Part shown: positions 1-8,007 of the stretch, piece by piece
How positions within the stretch are numbered: position 1 is the first letter of the stretch
Layout: each line of letters opens with the position of its first letter
Origin: Corynebacterium mustelae
GTDB taxonomy: Bacteria; Actinomycetota; Actinomycetes; Mycobacteriales; Mycobacteriaceae
NCBI RefSeq assembly: GCF_001020985.1
Contig: NZ_CP011542.1
Span: forward strand, 2,790,001 to 2,854,000
DNA: 64,000 nucleotides
Direction of reading: 5' to 3'
The notes under the pieces: generated by a model
Told to the model about the DNA's origin: nothing
The model's database searches: none
The model's input: the letters and a program-made list of their open reading frames with translations, nothing else
Translations under genes and position numbers: made by a program

Positions 1-689
1 GGAGCGATTTCTTAAACTCCGTCACATTCTCTACGATCGCGAACTCGGGCTTTAACCGCAGCTCCCCGATATTCGCCACCCGCACCCAGGCATCTTCGGT
101 AATGGTGATCGCCAGGTCACCAGCGTCGATCATGTTTTCACATTCAGCAAAGCTGAAATCACGTTCCCCGATTACCGAAAGGCGAAACGTCTCGTCGGCG
201 AACGGCACGATTGTTGTTATCTCCCAACCGGCATCCGTGCGAAGAAAAGCCTCTAAGTTAAACGCCACCGTGGCACCTGCATGATTGAGGTTATACATGG
301 GATCAGTTTTCTTCGGGTGCGGCTCATCCAGATTCGCCCGCGAAAGCGGAAAATCCGGCACGGGGTGCGACTGCTCACCACGAAGCTTATCCACCACAGA
401 TTCAAGAAAACCCAGGTATTCACCCGGCGTGGCATGCGACCACCGCGCTTCCAACACCCGGAAATCCCCCAATTCAGAAATGCGGACCGTCTCGCCGACC
501 GGAATCGCGGGCACAACCCAGCCCGATTCCACATGATCCCGCATACCGGCCACATCCGTCTTACCCCAACAATCGACAATACCGTCCTCATAGACAGTGA
601 AATCCGTGAGAAAATACCCGCCGTTGTTGATCATCCCGTAAACAGTGACTCCGGAAACCTGTTGTAACCGATACACCGGAATTGGCATT
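1..689 (-). CDS. hypothetical protein, C-terminus beyond the left edge
   Basis: An open frame runs on the minus strand from an ATG at 689 to base 1 with no stop, so at least 229 residues are present and the C-terminus is cut off. The start is supported by a purine-rich AAGGGGAA ribosome site just upstream. The N-terminus reads MPIPVYRLQQVSGV and includes a stretch like DFTVYEDGIVDCWG. The protein is acidic and aromatic-rich, with no signal peptide or membrane segment. I do not recognise the family. Codon use looks like that of neighbouring genes, so it seems to be a genuine gene. Nothing in the sequence indicates a function. Confidence 0.7.
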
Positions 690-1295
690 TTTGTTATTCC
701 CCTTAACAAGATTTTCTCACTAGAAATCTTTACTGAGCTTTGTGTGCTGGGTATTTATGGCGATGACGGGTACTTGTGTAGGAGAAAGCATATTTTCACC
801 GTGATACCTGGTCTGTTGCCCTTCGAGAATTTTCCTGGTGAGAAAACCTTAACATGTCCAATTAATCGCTAACCCCCGAACAATCCTCATCTCTGACAGA
901 AAAACACCTAGCGGACCATACTGGCACAATTCTTGCGGTGAGCATTCAGTTTCGTCATAACACTGTACATAGTGACTAGCGACGACAAAATGCGTAATGA
1001 GCACCGAGTACATTTTAACCTGGTCTGCACCATTATGGACAATGCGGTGAATCTTTGGTATGTGGCCTAGATTTTTGATAATCCAGAAATAACTTTTTCT
1101 GTGTTAAGCATCTCCGAGTTAGATTTCATAAACCCCAAAACAAGCATGCAGTGGGTTCATGATGCAACTCGACTCATTCGCTTCCCACACCGTGTAACCA
1201 ACCACCAACTCACGAAATAGTCGAGTTGTCTTTAGGATACCTACACCAATTACCCGTCTCGCTGAGACTGTTGAATTACACCGTTGCGGGGGTAT
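690..1295. other. 600-bp AT-rich intergenic region
   Basis: I see no convincing gene, RNA or strong hairpin here. The short frames lack ribosome sites and family-like sequence. It separates the edge gene from a decayed acetyltransferase gene, so it may contain decayed DNA. Confidence 0.4.
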
Positions 1296-1784
1296 TTAAG
1301 TGGCCAAGGACTTGACCATCACTCCATCATGTCCTCTTCCTGCAACATCAAAAAAGCCTTCGGCAAGGTATAAGCTCTTGGCAATATTGTCAGCTTCCAC
1401 CGATAAACTAAGCTGTAATAATTCCCTGCACCTAGCCTCAGCTACTATGGCACGCAATAGCTGTCGACCAAGACCACATCCACGAGCGTGCGGTGCCACC
1501 TAGAGACTAAGTTCAGGGGTGGTTTCATCAATGAAACCGAACCCAGGATTTGACTGCGGCAAAAACAACGCCCACACTACACCGGTCTGAATACAAGCAT
1601 CTTCGGCAACAATTCCGAAATCACCTCTGTTTGGTTGCAATCGAGTGTAATGTGCGAACAACTCATTCTCGCGAACGTCGTCAAGCGTAAATCGCTCTTC
1701 ACACCAGTTGATGTTTCCCAACGTCGCGGTTTCCAGCAATTCGCTTTCCAACGCCGACAATGCGCGAAACTTCATAACTGCCAC
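1296..1784 (-). pseudogene. GNAT acetyltransferase interrupted by one amber codon
   Basis: Two consecutive frames in the same register make one GNAT (GCN5-type N-acetyltransferase) protein of about 160 residues, interrupted only by a TAG at 1500-1502. The first part (start 1784, or the Met at 1775) ends in TPELSL. After the TAG it continues directly with VAPHARGCGLGRQLLR, which is the acetyl-CoA-binding motif A (R/Q-x-x-G-x-G/A). GNAT proteins commonly have Trp or Tyr just before the V-x-P-x-x-R-G-x-G motif, so TGG to TAG is the simplest history. The acyl acceptor cannot be inferred. Readthrough could in principle still give a full protein, but loss of function is more likely. Confidence 0.75.
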
Positions 1785-1975
1785 TCCCTCCCATTATTTC
1801 CGCACCTCGACGTTTTACGGCGCAAGCTTGCGGTGATCTGACCCGATTCTATTGGACATACCCGTGTAATGAGAGGAATATCCATCTTTTTACTCACGAA
1901 AGTCGGGTGCATCAAATCGAAAAGATGACACATCATGTTGCTATTCGTTTCACGCTTTCTTGCTCGAACATACCT

Positions 1976-2737
1976 TCATCGATCAAGCTCCAGATGCCTC
2001 CATGACCAGCACACAAGAAAAGCGAAACCAGCAGCAAAACCAGCCGTAAAAGCGAGTTGCAATAGCGATACTGCAGTTCCAGCCGATAATGCCCAAAGGG
2101 CAGGAACAGCAGGTGGCACCCAGCCACCAATGCCAGCAAGAATACCAATCTGAGCGAGAACAATCAATACAATAGTGCTGGCAACCCCAGCCAACAACGA
2201 ACGAGTCAAGGTAACGATCCAGGCTACCGGAGTCACCAGTACGATAGAAAACATCAACAACACCCATAGCCGCCCAAATGCTGCCCACGCATCCGCGTCA
2301 GGCACCCCGTAACCAATCAACAACCCGAGAACAAAAACCACAAGTAAAACAGCATTGCTCACGGTGAAGGCCCAAGTCAGGTATACGGCAAATTTGGCAA
2401 GCGCAATACGGGTAAGACTAATAGGCAACGCAAATAAAGCAGTGACAGTATGATCCGAAAACTCACGTCCAAAAATCCATGCCAACACAATTCCGAACCC
2501 AAGAAGCATAGAAACAGTGGAGATCTGCGTTGCCGCTGAAAGCAAGCCACTCCAATCCAGCGTTGCCGCTGTACCAGCCTTCCTTATCAGGTCTGGATTT
2601 CCAGTTACAATGCCAGCAGTTATTCCACCAAGTAGACATATTACGCCGAATACAATGACAAACGTAGCCACGATGCCAACCAGCGATCGAGCCAGCTTAA
2701 GCGATTCGATATAGAACGCAGCTTTCATTTCAACCAC
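1976..2737 (-). CDS. ABC-2 type transporter permease
   Basis: This 253-residue protein has about six hydrophobic segments, with an ABC-2 permease layout. The N-terminus MVEMKAAFYIESLKLARS is cytosolic, and the loop after TM2 contains GREFSDHTVTALFALPISR-like sequence, as in bacterial ABC-2 exporters. It starts within a few bases of the end of the preceding ATPase reading frame, which indicates a TetR-ATPase-permease operon read on the minus strand. The partner ATPase gene is split by an insertion sequence, so the exporter is probably non-functional unless another ATPase substitutes. The substrate is unknown; TetR-linked ABC-2 exporters often move drugs or lipids. Start at 2737 or at the Met at 2728. 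Confidence 0.75.
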   Translation of the reverse strand: MVEMKAAFYIESLKLARSLVGIVATFVIVFGVICLLGGITAGIVTGNPDLIRKAGTAATLDWSGLLSAATQISTVSMLLGFGIVLAWIFGREFSDHTVTALFALPISLTRIALAKFAVYLTWAFTVSNAVLLVVFVLGLLIGYGVPDADAWAAFGRLWVLLMFSIVLVTPVAWIVTLTRSLLAGVASTIVLIVLAQIGILAGIGGWVPPAVPALWALSAGTAVSLLQLAFTAGFAAGFAFLVCWSWRHLELDR

Positions 2738-2897
2738 GCCCTATCATCCTGCGACGTTCATCATCAAGTTGAATGTGCTGAAAAAAGGCTCGTTCTAGGT
2801 CGTTTCCTGTCGTATCCAATTCGCCAATCAGCCGACCCGCGTTCATCAATAACACTCGGTCTGCAATTCGTGCCACCTCGTCTAAGTGGTGGCTGCT

Positions 2898-3012
2898 TAC
2901 TAGGATCGCGGCTCCTGCTTCAGCGCGTTTTATAAGCTCTTCGCGTAGGAGAATTACTGAGGCGGGATCCAGTGAATTGCTTGGTTCATCTAGCAAGATC
3001 AACCGAGGATCA
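2898..3012. repeat. 115-bp target-site duplication, left copy
   Basis: This segment is identical to 4657-4771 and directly abuts the left end of the IS. Both copies encode the same part of the ABC ATPase (Walker B to the residues before the H-loop), so the repeat was created by the insertion and is not part of the element. IS1634-family transposases are known for unusually long and variable target duplications. Confidence 0.92.
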
Positions 3013-4656
3013 CCTGACTTGCACAGTTTTAGTACGACATTTTGTTGAGGATTTCTTGGGCTTCTGGTGTGATTTTTGTGGGGATGGTTATCGGGCCGTG
3101 GGGTGTGTTGATGGTTACGTCTCGTAAGGGTTCGAGGATGTTGATGATTTTTTGTCGACTGAATCCGGTGAGATCTTGTAGGAAACGTGCGACGGCTAGG
3201 GCGACAAAGACGAGATTTAGGTGGGCGCGGATGGAATCTTCTTTCCGTACGTACATTGGCCTGGCTTGAAGGTCGCTTTTTGCCATTCGGAAACTTCGTT
3301 CCACTTCGTATAGGTCATGATATGTTGCAATGATTTGTTCACCTGACATGTCCTCGGCCGAGATGTTGGTGATGTATCCTTTCCAGCCTGCTAGTTGTGA
3401 CGCTTTTTCAAAATCATCAGTGTTGAACTCACAACGGCCGCTGGTGTGGGTAACAAACCGTGCCCGTTTTTGTTTCCGCGTTCCTGTGACGATTTCTTCA
3501 GCACGTTGACGTTGCTTGGCAAGAGTGTGCTTGTCGTTGGCAAATCGCTTGTGTGAATACTGACAGACCATTCGCCGTGTGGTTCGGTGAGTTGTGCTAG
3601 GGCCCATTGTTTTCGTTGATTCGACGATATGCCCATCATCAATAGCGTGTCCTGTCTCATTGATGGGCATATCCATCTTGTAGGGAGCTTTGGACATTCT
3701 TGCCCCGATAATGAATTGAAACCCAAGCGCTTCTAGATGATTGCAGTTGTCCGCAGAAATCATGCCAGCATCGGCGACAACAATGATATTTTCCACGTTA
3801 TGCCGCCTGCGAAAGCTATTCAGTACATCAATCATGGTGAGTGCTTCTGCTTTGTTTCCCTCGAAGCAGGAAATTTCCAAGGGAAGTCCACGGCTATCAA
3901 CAAGCAGTCCCACAACAACCTGTGGATCGATACGACGCTCTTTCGAGTACCCCACTTTACGTAAATCGTCTTCACGATCTGCTTCAAAATACAACGTCGT
4001 AACGTCATAAAGCACCCACGCTACTGTGCCACGTGCCAGGCTGAAATCAAAACATGCTCGGGAAAACGCACTGTACTTATCCTCATCAAAAGCTGTTTTC
4101 ACTGCAGCTGAAACCGTGTTGCGATGAACAGCAGGTAACCCTAACCGTTGAAGCACCATGGGTACTTGTGACTTCGAAGAAGGCTGGACTACACGTGCAA
4201 AAACAGTGCGGGCAAAAACAGAATCCACCGGATAGATCGCATCAAAACCAAGCGTCGACCACGCACAAGCAAAAACATCCAATAATACGCGAGCAGTCAT
4301 CGACTCCACCGTCAACGAGTCTTCGGTATCACCTGCCACTGGTAACTCAAGATCTAACTCAAGCTGATCAGCGTAAAGCAGATCACGCGCTTTTTTGAGT
4401 AAAGCGTGAAGTTCAATCTCGTTATGGGCAGAACCGACATGATAATCCACCACAGTTCGGCGATGCACATCCCGCACGATCTGCACGGCAGTCGCACCGC
4501 TAGCAGTCCTAACTTTCCTAATCCGCACCACACAACAAGACTAACAAGCCCAAAAAACCCACCAAATTAGTACGACAAAAACCCAAAAAACACCCTAAAA
4601 CCCCAGCTCACCCACAACCAAACCCACCAAAACCACAAACCACTGTGCAACTCAGG
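3013..4656 (-). mobile_element. IS1634-family insertion sequence, complete
   Basis: The element is 1,644 bp and bounded by imperfect terminal inverted repeats. The left end reads CCTGACTTGCACAGT and the complement of the right end reads CCTGAGTTGCACAGT, 14 of 15 matching. It lies exactly between the two 115-bp direct repeats and carries one intact transposase gene on the minus strand. Intact ends, an intact transposase and identical duplications all point to a recent insertion. It disrupts an ABC ATPase gene in the same orientation, so transposase-strand transcription could also read into the downstream permease. Confidence 0.92.
3029..4531 (-). CDS. IS1634-family transposase
   Basis: This 500-residue DDE transposase starts at a GTG (MVRIRKVRTASGA). 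The N-terminal part resembles the IS1634-type leader. The catalytic core includes LYDVTTLYFEA, where the first Asp of the DDE triad would lie, then VVADAGMIS (second Asp), and a C-terminal YHDLYEVERSFRMAKSDL segment, which is the Y-(2)-R-(3)-E-(6)-K-like signature with the catalytic Glu. Its length matches full-size family members and there is no frameshift, so it is probably active. It fills almost the whole element, ending 16 bp from the left terminus. Confidence 0.92.
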   Translation of the reverse strand: MVRIRKVRTASGATAVQIVRDVHRRTVVDYHVGSAHNEIELHALLKKARDLLYADQLELDLELPVAGDTEDSLTVESMTARVLLDVFACAWSTLGFDAIYPVDSVFARTVFARVVQPSSKSQVPMVLQRLGLPAVHRNTVSAAVKTAFDEDKYSAFSRACFDFSLARGTVAWVLYDVTTLYFEADREDDLRKVGYSKERRIDPQVVVGLLVDSRGLPLEISCFEGNKAEALTMIDVLNSFRRRHNVENIIVVADAGMISADNCNHLEALGFQFIIGARMSKAPYKMDMPINETGHAIDDGHIVESTKTMGPSTTHRTTRRMVCQYSHKRFANDKHTLAKQRQRAEEIVTGTRKQKRARFVTHTSGRCEFNTDDFEKASQLAGWKGYITNISAEDMSGEQIIATYHDLYEVERSFRMAKSDLQARPMYVRKEDSIRAHLNLVFVALAVARFLQDLTGFSRQKIINILEPLRDVTINTPHGPITIPTKITPEAQEILNKMSY

Positions 4657-4771
4657 TACTAGGATCGCGGCTCCTGCTTCAGCGCGTTTTATAAGCTCTT
4701 CGCGTAGGAGAATTACTGAGGCGGGATCCAGTGAATTGCTTGGTTCATCTAGCAAGATCAACCGAGGATCA
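4657..4771. repeat. 115-bp target-site duplication, right copy
   Basis: Identical to 2898-3012 and abutting the right inverted repeat of the IS. Here it is in frame with the 5' part of the ATPase gene. Perfect identity between the copies suggests that little time has passed since insertion. Confidence 0.92.
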
Positions 4772-5206
4772 TGTTGAAGTGATGCAGCAAGACCTACACG
4801 CTGTTGGTTACCCTGCGAAAGAAGTCGGAATTTCTTATCAGCTACTAAGTCGAGTCCCCACATTGCAATCATTTTATCGACGCGCTCGAGTCTTCCCTGA
4901 TGCATCAAACACGCAGCACGCAGATTTTGGCGTACCGAAAGTTCTGGGTAGGCAAAAGGAACCTCAACTAGCACCCCCACCTGAGCCCATACTTTGGCAG
5001 ATATCTTGCCCAGCGAGGAGCCAAATATCCGTATTGCACCTTGCTGCGGACGTATCATCCCTAACGCAAGCCGCATCAGTGTGGTCTTACCAGCACCATT
5101 TAGCCCGACTAGCGCAACGATTTCGCTGGGCATCACACTAAACGTTAGGTTTTGTACGCCCGAGCCACCACGAAATAGACGACCAACACTTTCAAATGAA
5201 AGCATC

Positions 5207-5752
5207 TCAGTTACCACCTAAAAGATCACATGCCGATTCTAAGGCCTCACTCAGCGTGCACCGTTCCGTGTTCGCCCATATGAGTAATGCGGTACTCAAT
5301 CCGGCGATCACTGCAGAGGATGCGATACGCGCCCATACGTCATCAACCCCCCGATCAACCAGTGCATTTGCCAATTCCATGACAGTTTTTCCATTAGATC
5401 GCTCTATCGCACCAGTTAATGCTGGCGTCTGTGCGATTATTTTCAAGCGCCTTCTCAAAAATGCCACCGCTTCTTCCGGCAGCTCTACCCAAGCAGCCCT
5501 TACCCCTTCGGTCAACGCTTGCATTGGCGGCTCGCCAACAGGACGAACTCGTACCGCTTCAGCCATAAACGGGTCGAAAGAATCAGCCACAATAAGGGAT
5601 TCTTTCGTAGGAAAATGTCGAAACAAAGTCATCTCACTAACACCAACATGCTCAGCAACCTGCGCAGTCCCCGTAGCCTCATACCCGTACTCAGTGAATA
5701 AATCTAATGCCGCCTTCCTTAACGCTTCATGCGTTCGTTCCCATCGTCCCAT
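5207..5752 (-). CDS. TetR-family transcriptional regulator
   Basis: A TetR regulator of 181 residues from Met at 5752. The N-terminal helix-turn-helix is typical: ALRKAALDLFTEYGYEATGTAQVAEHVGVSEMTLFRHFPTKESL. The C-terminal ligand-binding part is less conserved. An ATG at 5788 would add 12 residues, but a perfect palindrome (5761-5775) lies between the two starts and probably is the operator, so the inner start is preferred. The gene overlaps the ABC ATPase gene by 11 bp, so it most likely represses its own operon and responds to the exporter's substrate. The ATPase it controls is now interrupted. Confidence 0.88.
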   Translation of the reverse strand: MGRWERTHEALRKAALDLFTEYGYEATGTAQVAEHVGVSEMTLFRHFPTKESLIVADSFDPFMAEAVRVRPVGEPPMQALTEGVRAAWVELPEEAVAFLRRRLKIIAQTPALTGAIERSNGKTVMELANALVDRGVDDVWARIASSAVIAGLSTALLIWANTERCTLSEALESACDLLGGN

Positions 5753-5760
5753 AACAAAAA

Positions 5761-5775
5761 TGTTAGTGACTAACA
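5761..5775. promoter_or_regulatory. palindromic operator of the TetR operon
   Basis: TGTTAGTGACTAACA is a perfect 7-1-7 palindrome 8 bp upstream of the preferred tetR start. A palindrome right before a TetR gene that heads an exporter operon is the usual place for an autoregulatory operator. Binding by this protein is inferred. Confidence 0.6.
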
Positions 5776-5919
5776 TAAAGTTTGACAAGTCTCAATGTAC
5801 AATAAATAGCCAGGTATACGTTCAAGGTTCTCCCAACCCCGGTACCCAAAACCATGTGTGCAGCAATACAGTAAAGGAAAAGCGCGACGCAGCTGCCGAC
5901 AAATGGCAGTAGTAATTGC

Positions 5920-6109
5920 AGCGCTATCAATTCAAAAGCTGTTGACGTTGTTTGTGAATGTCATTGATGTCAAGATTGTTTAAATGCTGTTTTACGTTGC
6001 TGAAAGTTGCTGGTTGATAATGATTTTTCATTCGGTCTAGAAGTGTGTGACCGGGGTGCAATCAGGTCAATACAACAGCATCCATATCAGCTTTTGAATT
6101 GAGACCGCT
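5920..6109. repeat. MITE-like element with terminal inverted repeats
   Basis: The two ends (5920-5941 and 6088-6109) are inverted copies of a 22-bp sequence with 19 matches, sharing the perfect core TCAATTCAAAAGCTG. The 190 bp in between has no gene. Size, ends and lack of coding capacity fit a miniature inverted-repeat transposable element. I see no clear short target duplication, so a solo remnant or an RNA with a long-range stem are alternatives. Confidence 0.5.
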
Positions 6110-6352
6110 ATGATTGATCAAAGCCTTTGTTCTTAGGCATCCCCACACATGAGCGAATCTAGCGCTTCGTTCCGACACCCAAATTAGTGCCTGCGGGACG
6201 CAAAGGAGCAATTCCAATTTTCACCCAACACGGGGACGATTCCCTCAACTTACCAAACACGAAGATCACACAGGCGTATCCCTTCTTCGCCTCTTAACCC
6301 CCTTTTGAATCCCTTAACCCTTTGGTGTTATCCACACAGCATACGCAGAGTA

Positions 6353-6392
6353 AAACCCGCTCCCCTGATGTTTCCACCATAGGAGCGGGTTT
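6353..6392 (-). terminator. intrinsic terminator after tRNA-Ala
   Basis: AAACCCGCTCC and GGAGCGGGTTT form an 11-bp stem with a T-rich flank on the minus strand, just downstream of the tRNA. Confidence 0.75.
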
Positions 6393-6399
6393 AGTAGGG

Positions 6400-6472
6400 T
6401 GGAGCTAACGGGATTCGAACCCGTGACCCCCACACTGCCAGTGTGATGCGCTACCAGCTGCGCCATAGCCCC
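6400..6472 (-). tRNA. tRNA-Ala (anticodon GGC)
   Basis: The minus strand folds as a cloverleaf: acceptor GGGGCTA pairs with TAGCTCC, the D-loop has CAGCTGGTAG, the T-arm has GGGTTCGAATCCC. The anticodon loop CTGGCAG gives GGC (reads GCC). The 3' CCA is not fully encoded. A terminator follows. Confidence 0.95.
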
Positions 6473-6555
6473 GTTTCGCTCCTTCTACCGAAGGCAACGC
6501 ATTAAGGCTACACGACAATAGTCAAAGCTATCAAATCGGCAGGTTATTCCGAATC

Positions 6556-7278
6556 TTACTTCCTAACAACTTCGTTAACCCAATCAAACACCGACTCTCC
6601 CTGGATTTCGGTACCATCCACAATTACACGGGGAGAAGATACCGTTCCGGTTTCCTTTTCCAATTTGTCAGCATTCTGTTTGGCTAATTTTTGATATTCT
6701 TCAATAAAAGTTCCAGAAGTAATGTGGTTCAAGGTTTCTTCTGAGGCACCGACAGCACGAGCTGCACTGACAAAATCATCAGTATCCCAGCTTCCGTAAA
6801 TATCCTCCTGATCCTCCATCAGAATCTTTCGATAATTCCAGTAAACATTCGCTGGTTCATTTTTCGCAATAACATATGCAGCAGCACCAGCGTTTGTCGA
6901 ATGACCAATTTTTCCCCGATCAAGGAAGTTAAGGCTCCAAATAGTTACGACGACTTCACCATCCTCAATTGCTTTTTTCATATCTGCATCGGTGCTTTTA
7001 GCCAGCTGCGAACAATAGGAACAAGAATAATCTTCGTATAGATCAACTTTTTTTGCATTTGCCTTAGCATTCGCTGCTTTCAATGTAATACCATTGTCTT
7101 CGTATGAAGTCTCAAACGCTACGGTTTCCGTTGCTCGTTGAGCAAGCTCTTCTTCTTTAGCATTTTTCCCGGAAACGACGACGTACCCAATCAGGATAGC
7201 CGCTAGTGTCAACAGTACAATTACTGCCCAGATAAATCCTGAGCCCTTTTCATTCGGATTTTTTATTTTTGTGCTCAT
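6556..7278 (-). CDS. membrane-anchored DsbA-like thiol-disulfide protein
   Basis: About 240 residues from the ATG at 7278; a GTG at 7287 would add three residues, but an AAGG site is better spaced for 7278. One membrane segment (residues ~14-35, IWAVIVLLTLAAILIGYVVV) anchors the protein, which then faces the cell exterior. The thioredoxin fold carries the CxxC motif as YEDYSCSYC (Cys86 and Cys89), and a cis-Pro-like SSPRVIVDG lies near the C-terminus. This is the DsbA family that oxidises or shuffles disulfides in exported proteins. The next minus-strand gene upstream, 180 bp away, is a MauE/DoxX-type membrane protein that could supply electrons or re-oxidise it. CSYC is not the CPHC of classical DsbA, so the redox role is uncertain. 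Confidence 0.85.
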   Translation of the reverse strand: MSTKIKNPNEKGSGFIWAVIVLLTLAAILIGYVVVSGKNAKEEELAQRATETVAFETSYEDNGITLKAANAKANAKKVDLYEDYSCSYCSQLAKSTDADMKKAIEDGEVVVTIWSLNFLDRGKIGHSTNAGAAAYVIAKNEPANVYWNYRKILMEDQEDIYGSWDTDDFVSAARAVGASEETLNHITSGTFIEEYQKLAKQNADKLEKETGTVSSPRVIVDGTEIQGESVFDWVNEVVRK

Positions 7279-7456
7279 TTGTTCCACACCTTGTTTAGTA
7301 TTCCTTTCAAGAGTTACGAAGTAATAGCAGTCGCTTGTCGCAACCGTCAGAAAGCAACTTAACTATTACACAATCATTTAAACTACATTAACTGTTCATT
7401 CATTCCATAAAAGTTAAAAAATACCGAACAATTTCATCAAAAATAGCTGGGAATCA

Positions 7457-7912
7457 TCAAGGATGAATGGCAAAACGCTTATATGGCCGGTACATTACCC
7501 AGAGCGACATCAGGAACAGCCCGACATCCCGGAGAATTGTATACAGATAATCCATGCCTCCATCCGATAGATCTACATCACCGAAGCACCCACAGTCGAT
7601 TACCAGACCACGCACCCAGGCTTGTCCCACCCCGATCATAAATAAGATCAGAACCATTGCAGAAATTTTTGCGGCAGAACGAAGAAAGATACCAACCAGA
7701 AGCACAACGCCACCAGCAAGTTCGAGCGGCCCAATAATCCTTCCCAAAAATATCGACCATTCAATAGTAAAGATCTCATACCCTTGAATAGCTTGCGCCT
7801 CTGCCATGGTTTTACCAAGTTTTTGCCAACCTGCAACAATCCATACTACTGCAAGCCCAAATCTTGTTAGGAAACTGATAGTATCCGAGACTTTTGTATT
7901 TAGTCTAGTCAC
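7457..7912 (-). CDS. MauE/DoxX-type membrane protein with a CGCFG motif
   Basis: A 151-residue protein with four hydrophobic segments (roughly residues 14-30, 50-75, 83-103 and 125-142). The loop after TM3 contains VIDCGCFGDVD, the cysteine pair seen in MauE-type and related DoxX-family proteins. MauE is known to assist disulfide formation in methylamine dehydrogenase, and family members often sit next to thioredoxin-fold genes. The neighbour downstream is a membrane-anchored DsbA-like protein in the same orientation, so the two probably form an exported-protein redox pair. This is inference from family and context. Confidence 0.8.
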   Translation of the reverse strand: MTRLNTKVSDTISFLTRFGLAVVWIVAGWQKLGKTMAEAQAIQGYEIFTIEWSIFLGRIIGPLELAGGVVLLVGIFLRSAAKISAMVLILFMIGVGQAWVRGLVIDCGCFGDVDLSDGGMDYLYTILRDVGLFLMSLWVMYRPYKRFAIHP

Positions 7913-8007
7913 GGTAATTCAGCATAATTGTTTAACGCCCTAAATGGCGAACCTTTGTTCTTGCGATCAATCGCATAAGATTCACACTACTTAGGGTTTT
8001 ACGCAGG

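Larger units (their letters stand above)
2730..5217 (-). pseudogene. ABC transporter ATP-binding protein split by an IS element
   Basis: The 5' part (5217 down to 4657) encodes Walker A GLNGAGKTT, the Q-loop region, signature LSQGNQQR and Walker B LILLDEPSNSLD. Translation then runs into the insertion sequence and stops at 4567. The 3' part (3002 to 2730) begins again at LLDEPSNSLD because 115 bp are duplicated, and carries the H-loop segment ILVSSHHLDEV and the C-terminus. Joining 5217-4657 to 2897-2730 restores an uninterrupted frame of 243 codons (242 residues), the usual length for such ATPases. The gene overlaps the TetR gene upstream by 11 bp and the permease downstream. Exact loss of the IS and one repeat copy would restore it. 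Confidence 0.9.

Noticed and set aside
3029..4531. Two or more nested insertion sequences at the ABC ATPase
   Set aside because: One transposase gene, one pair of inverted repeats and one pair of direct repeats account for the whole insert.
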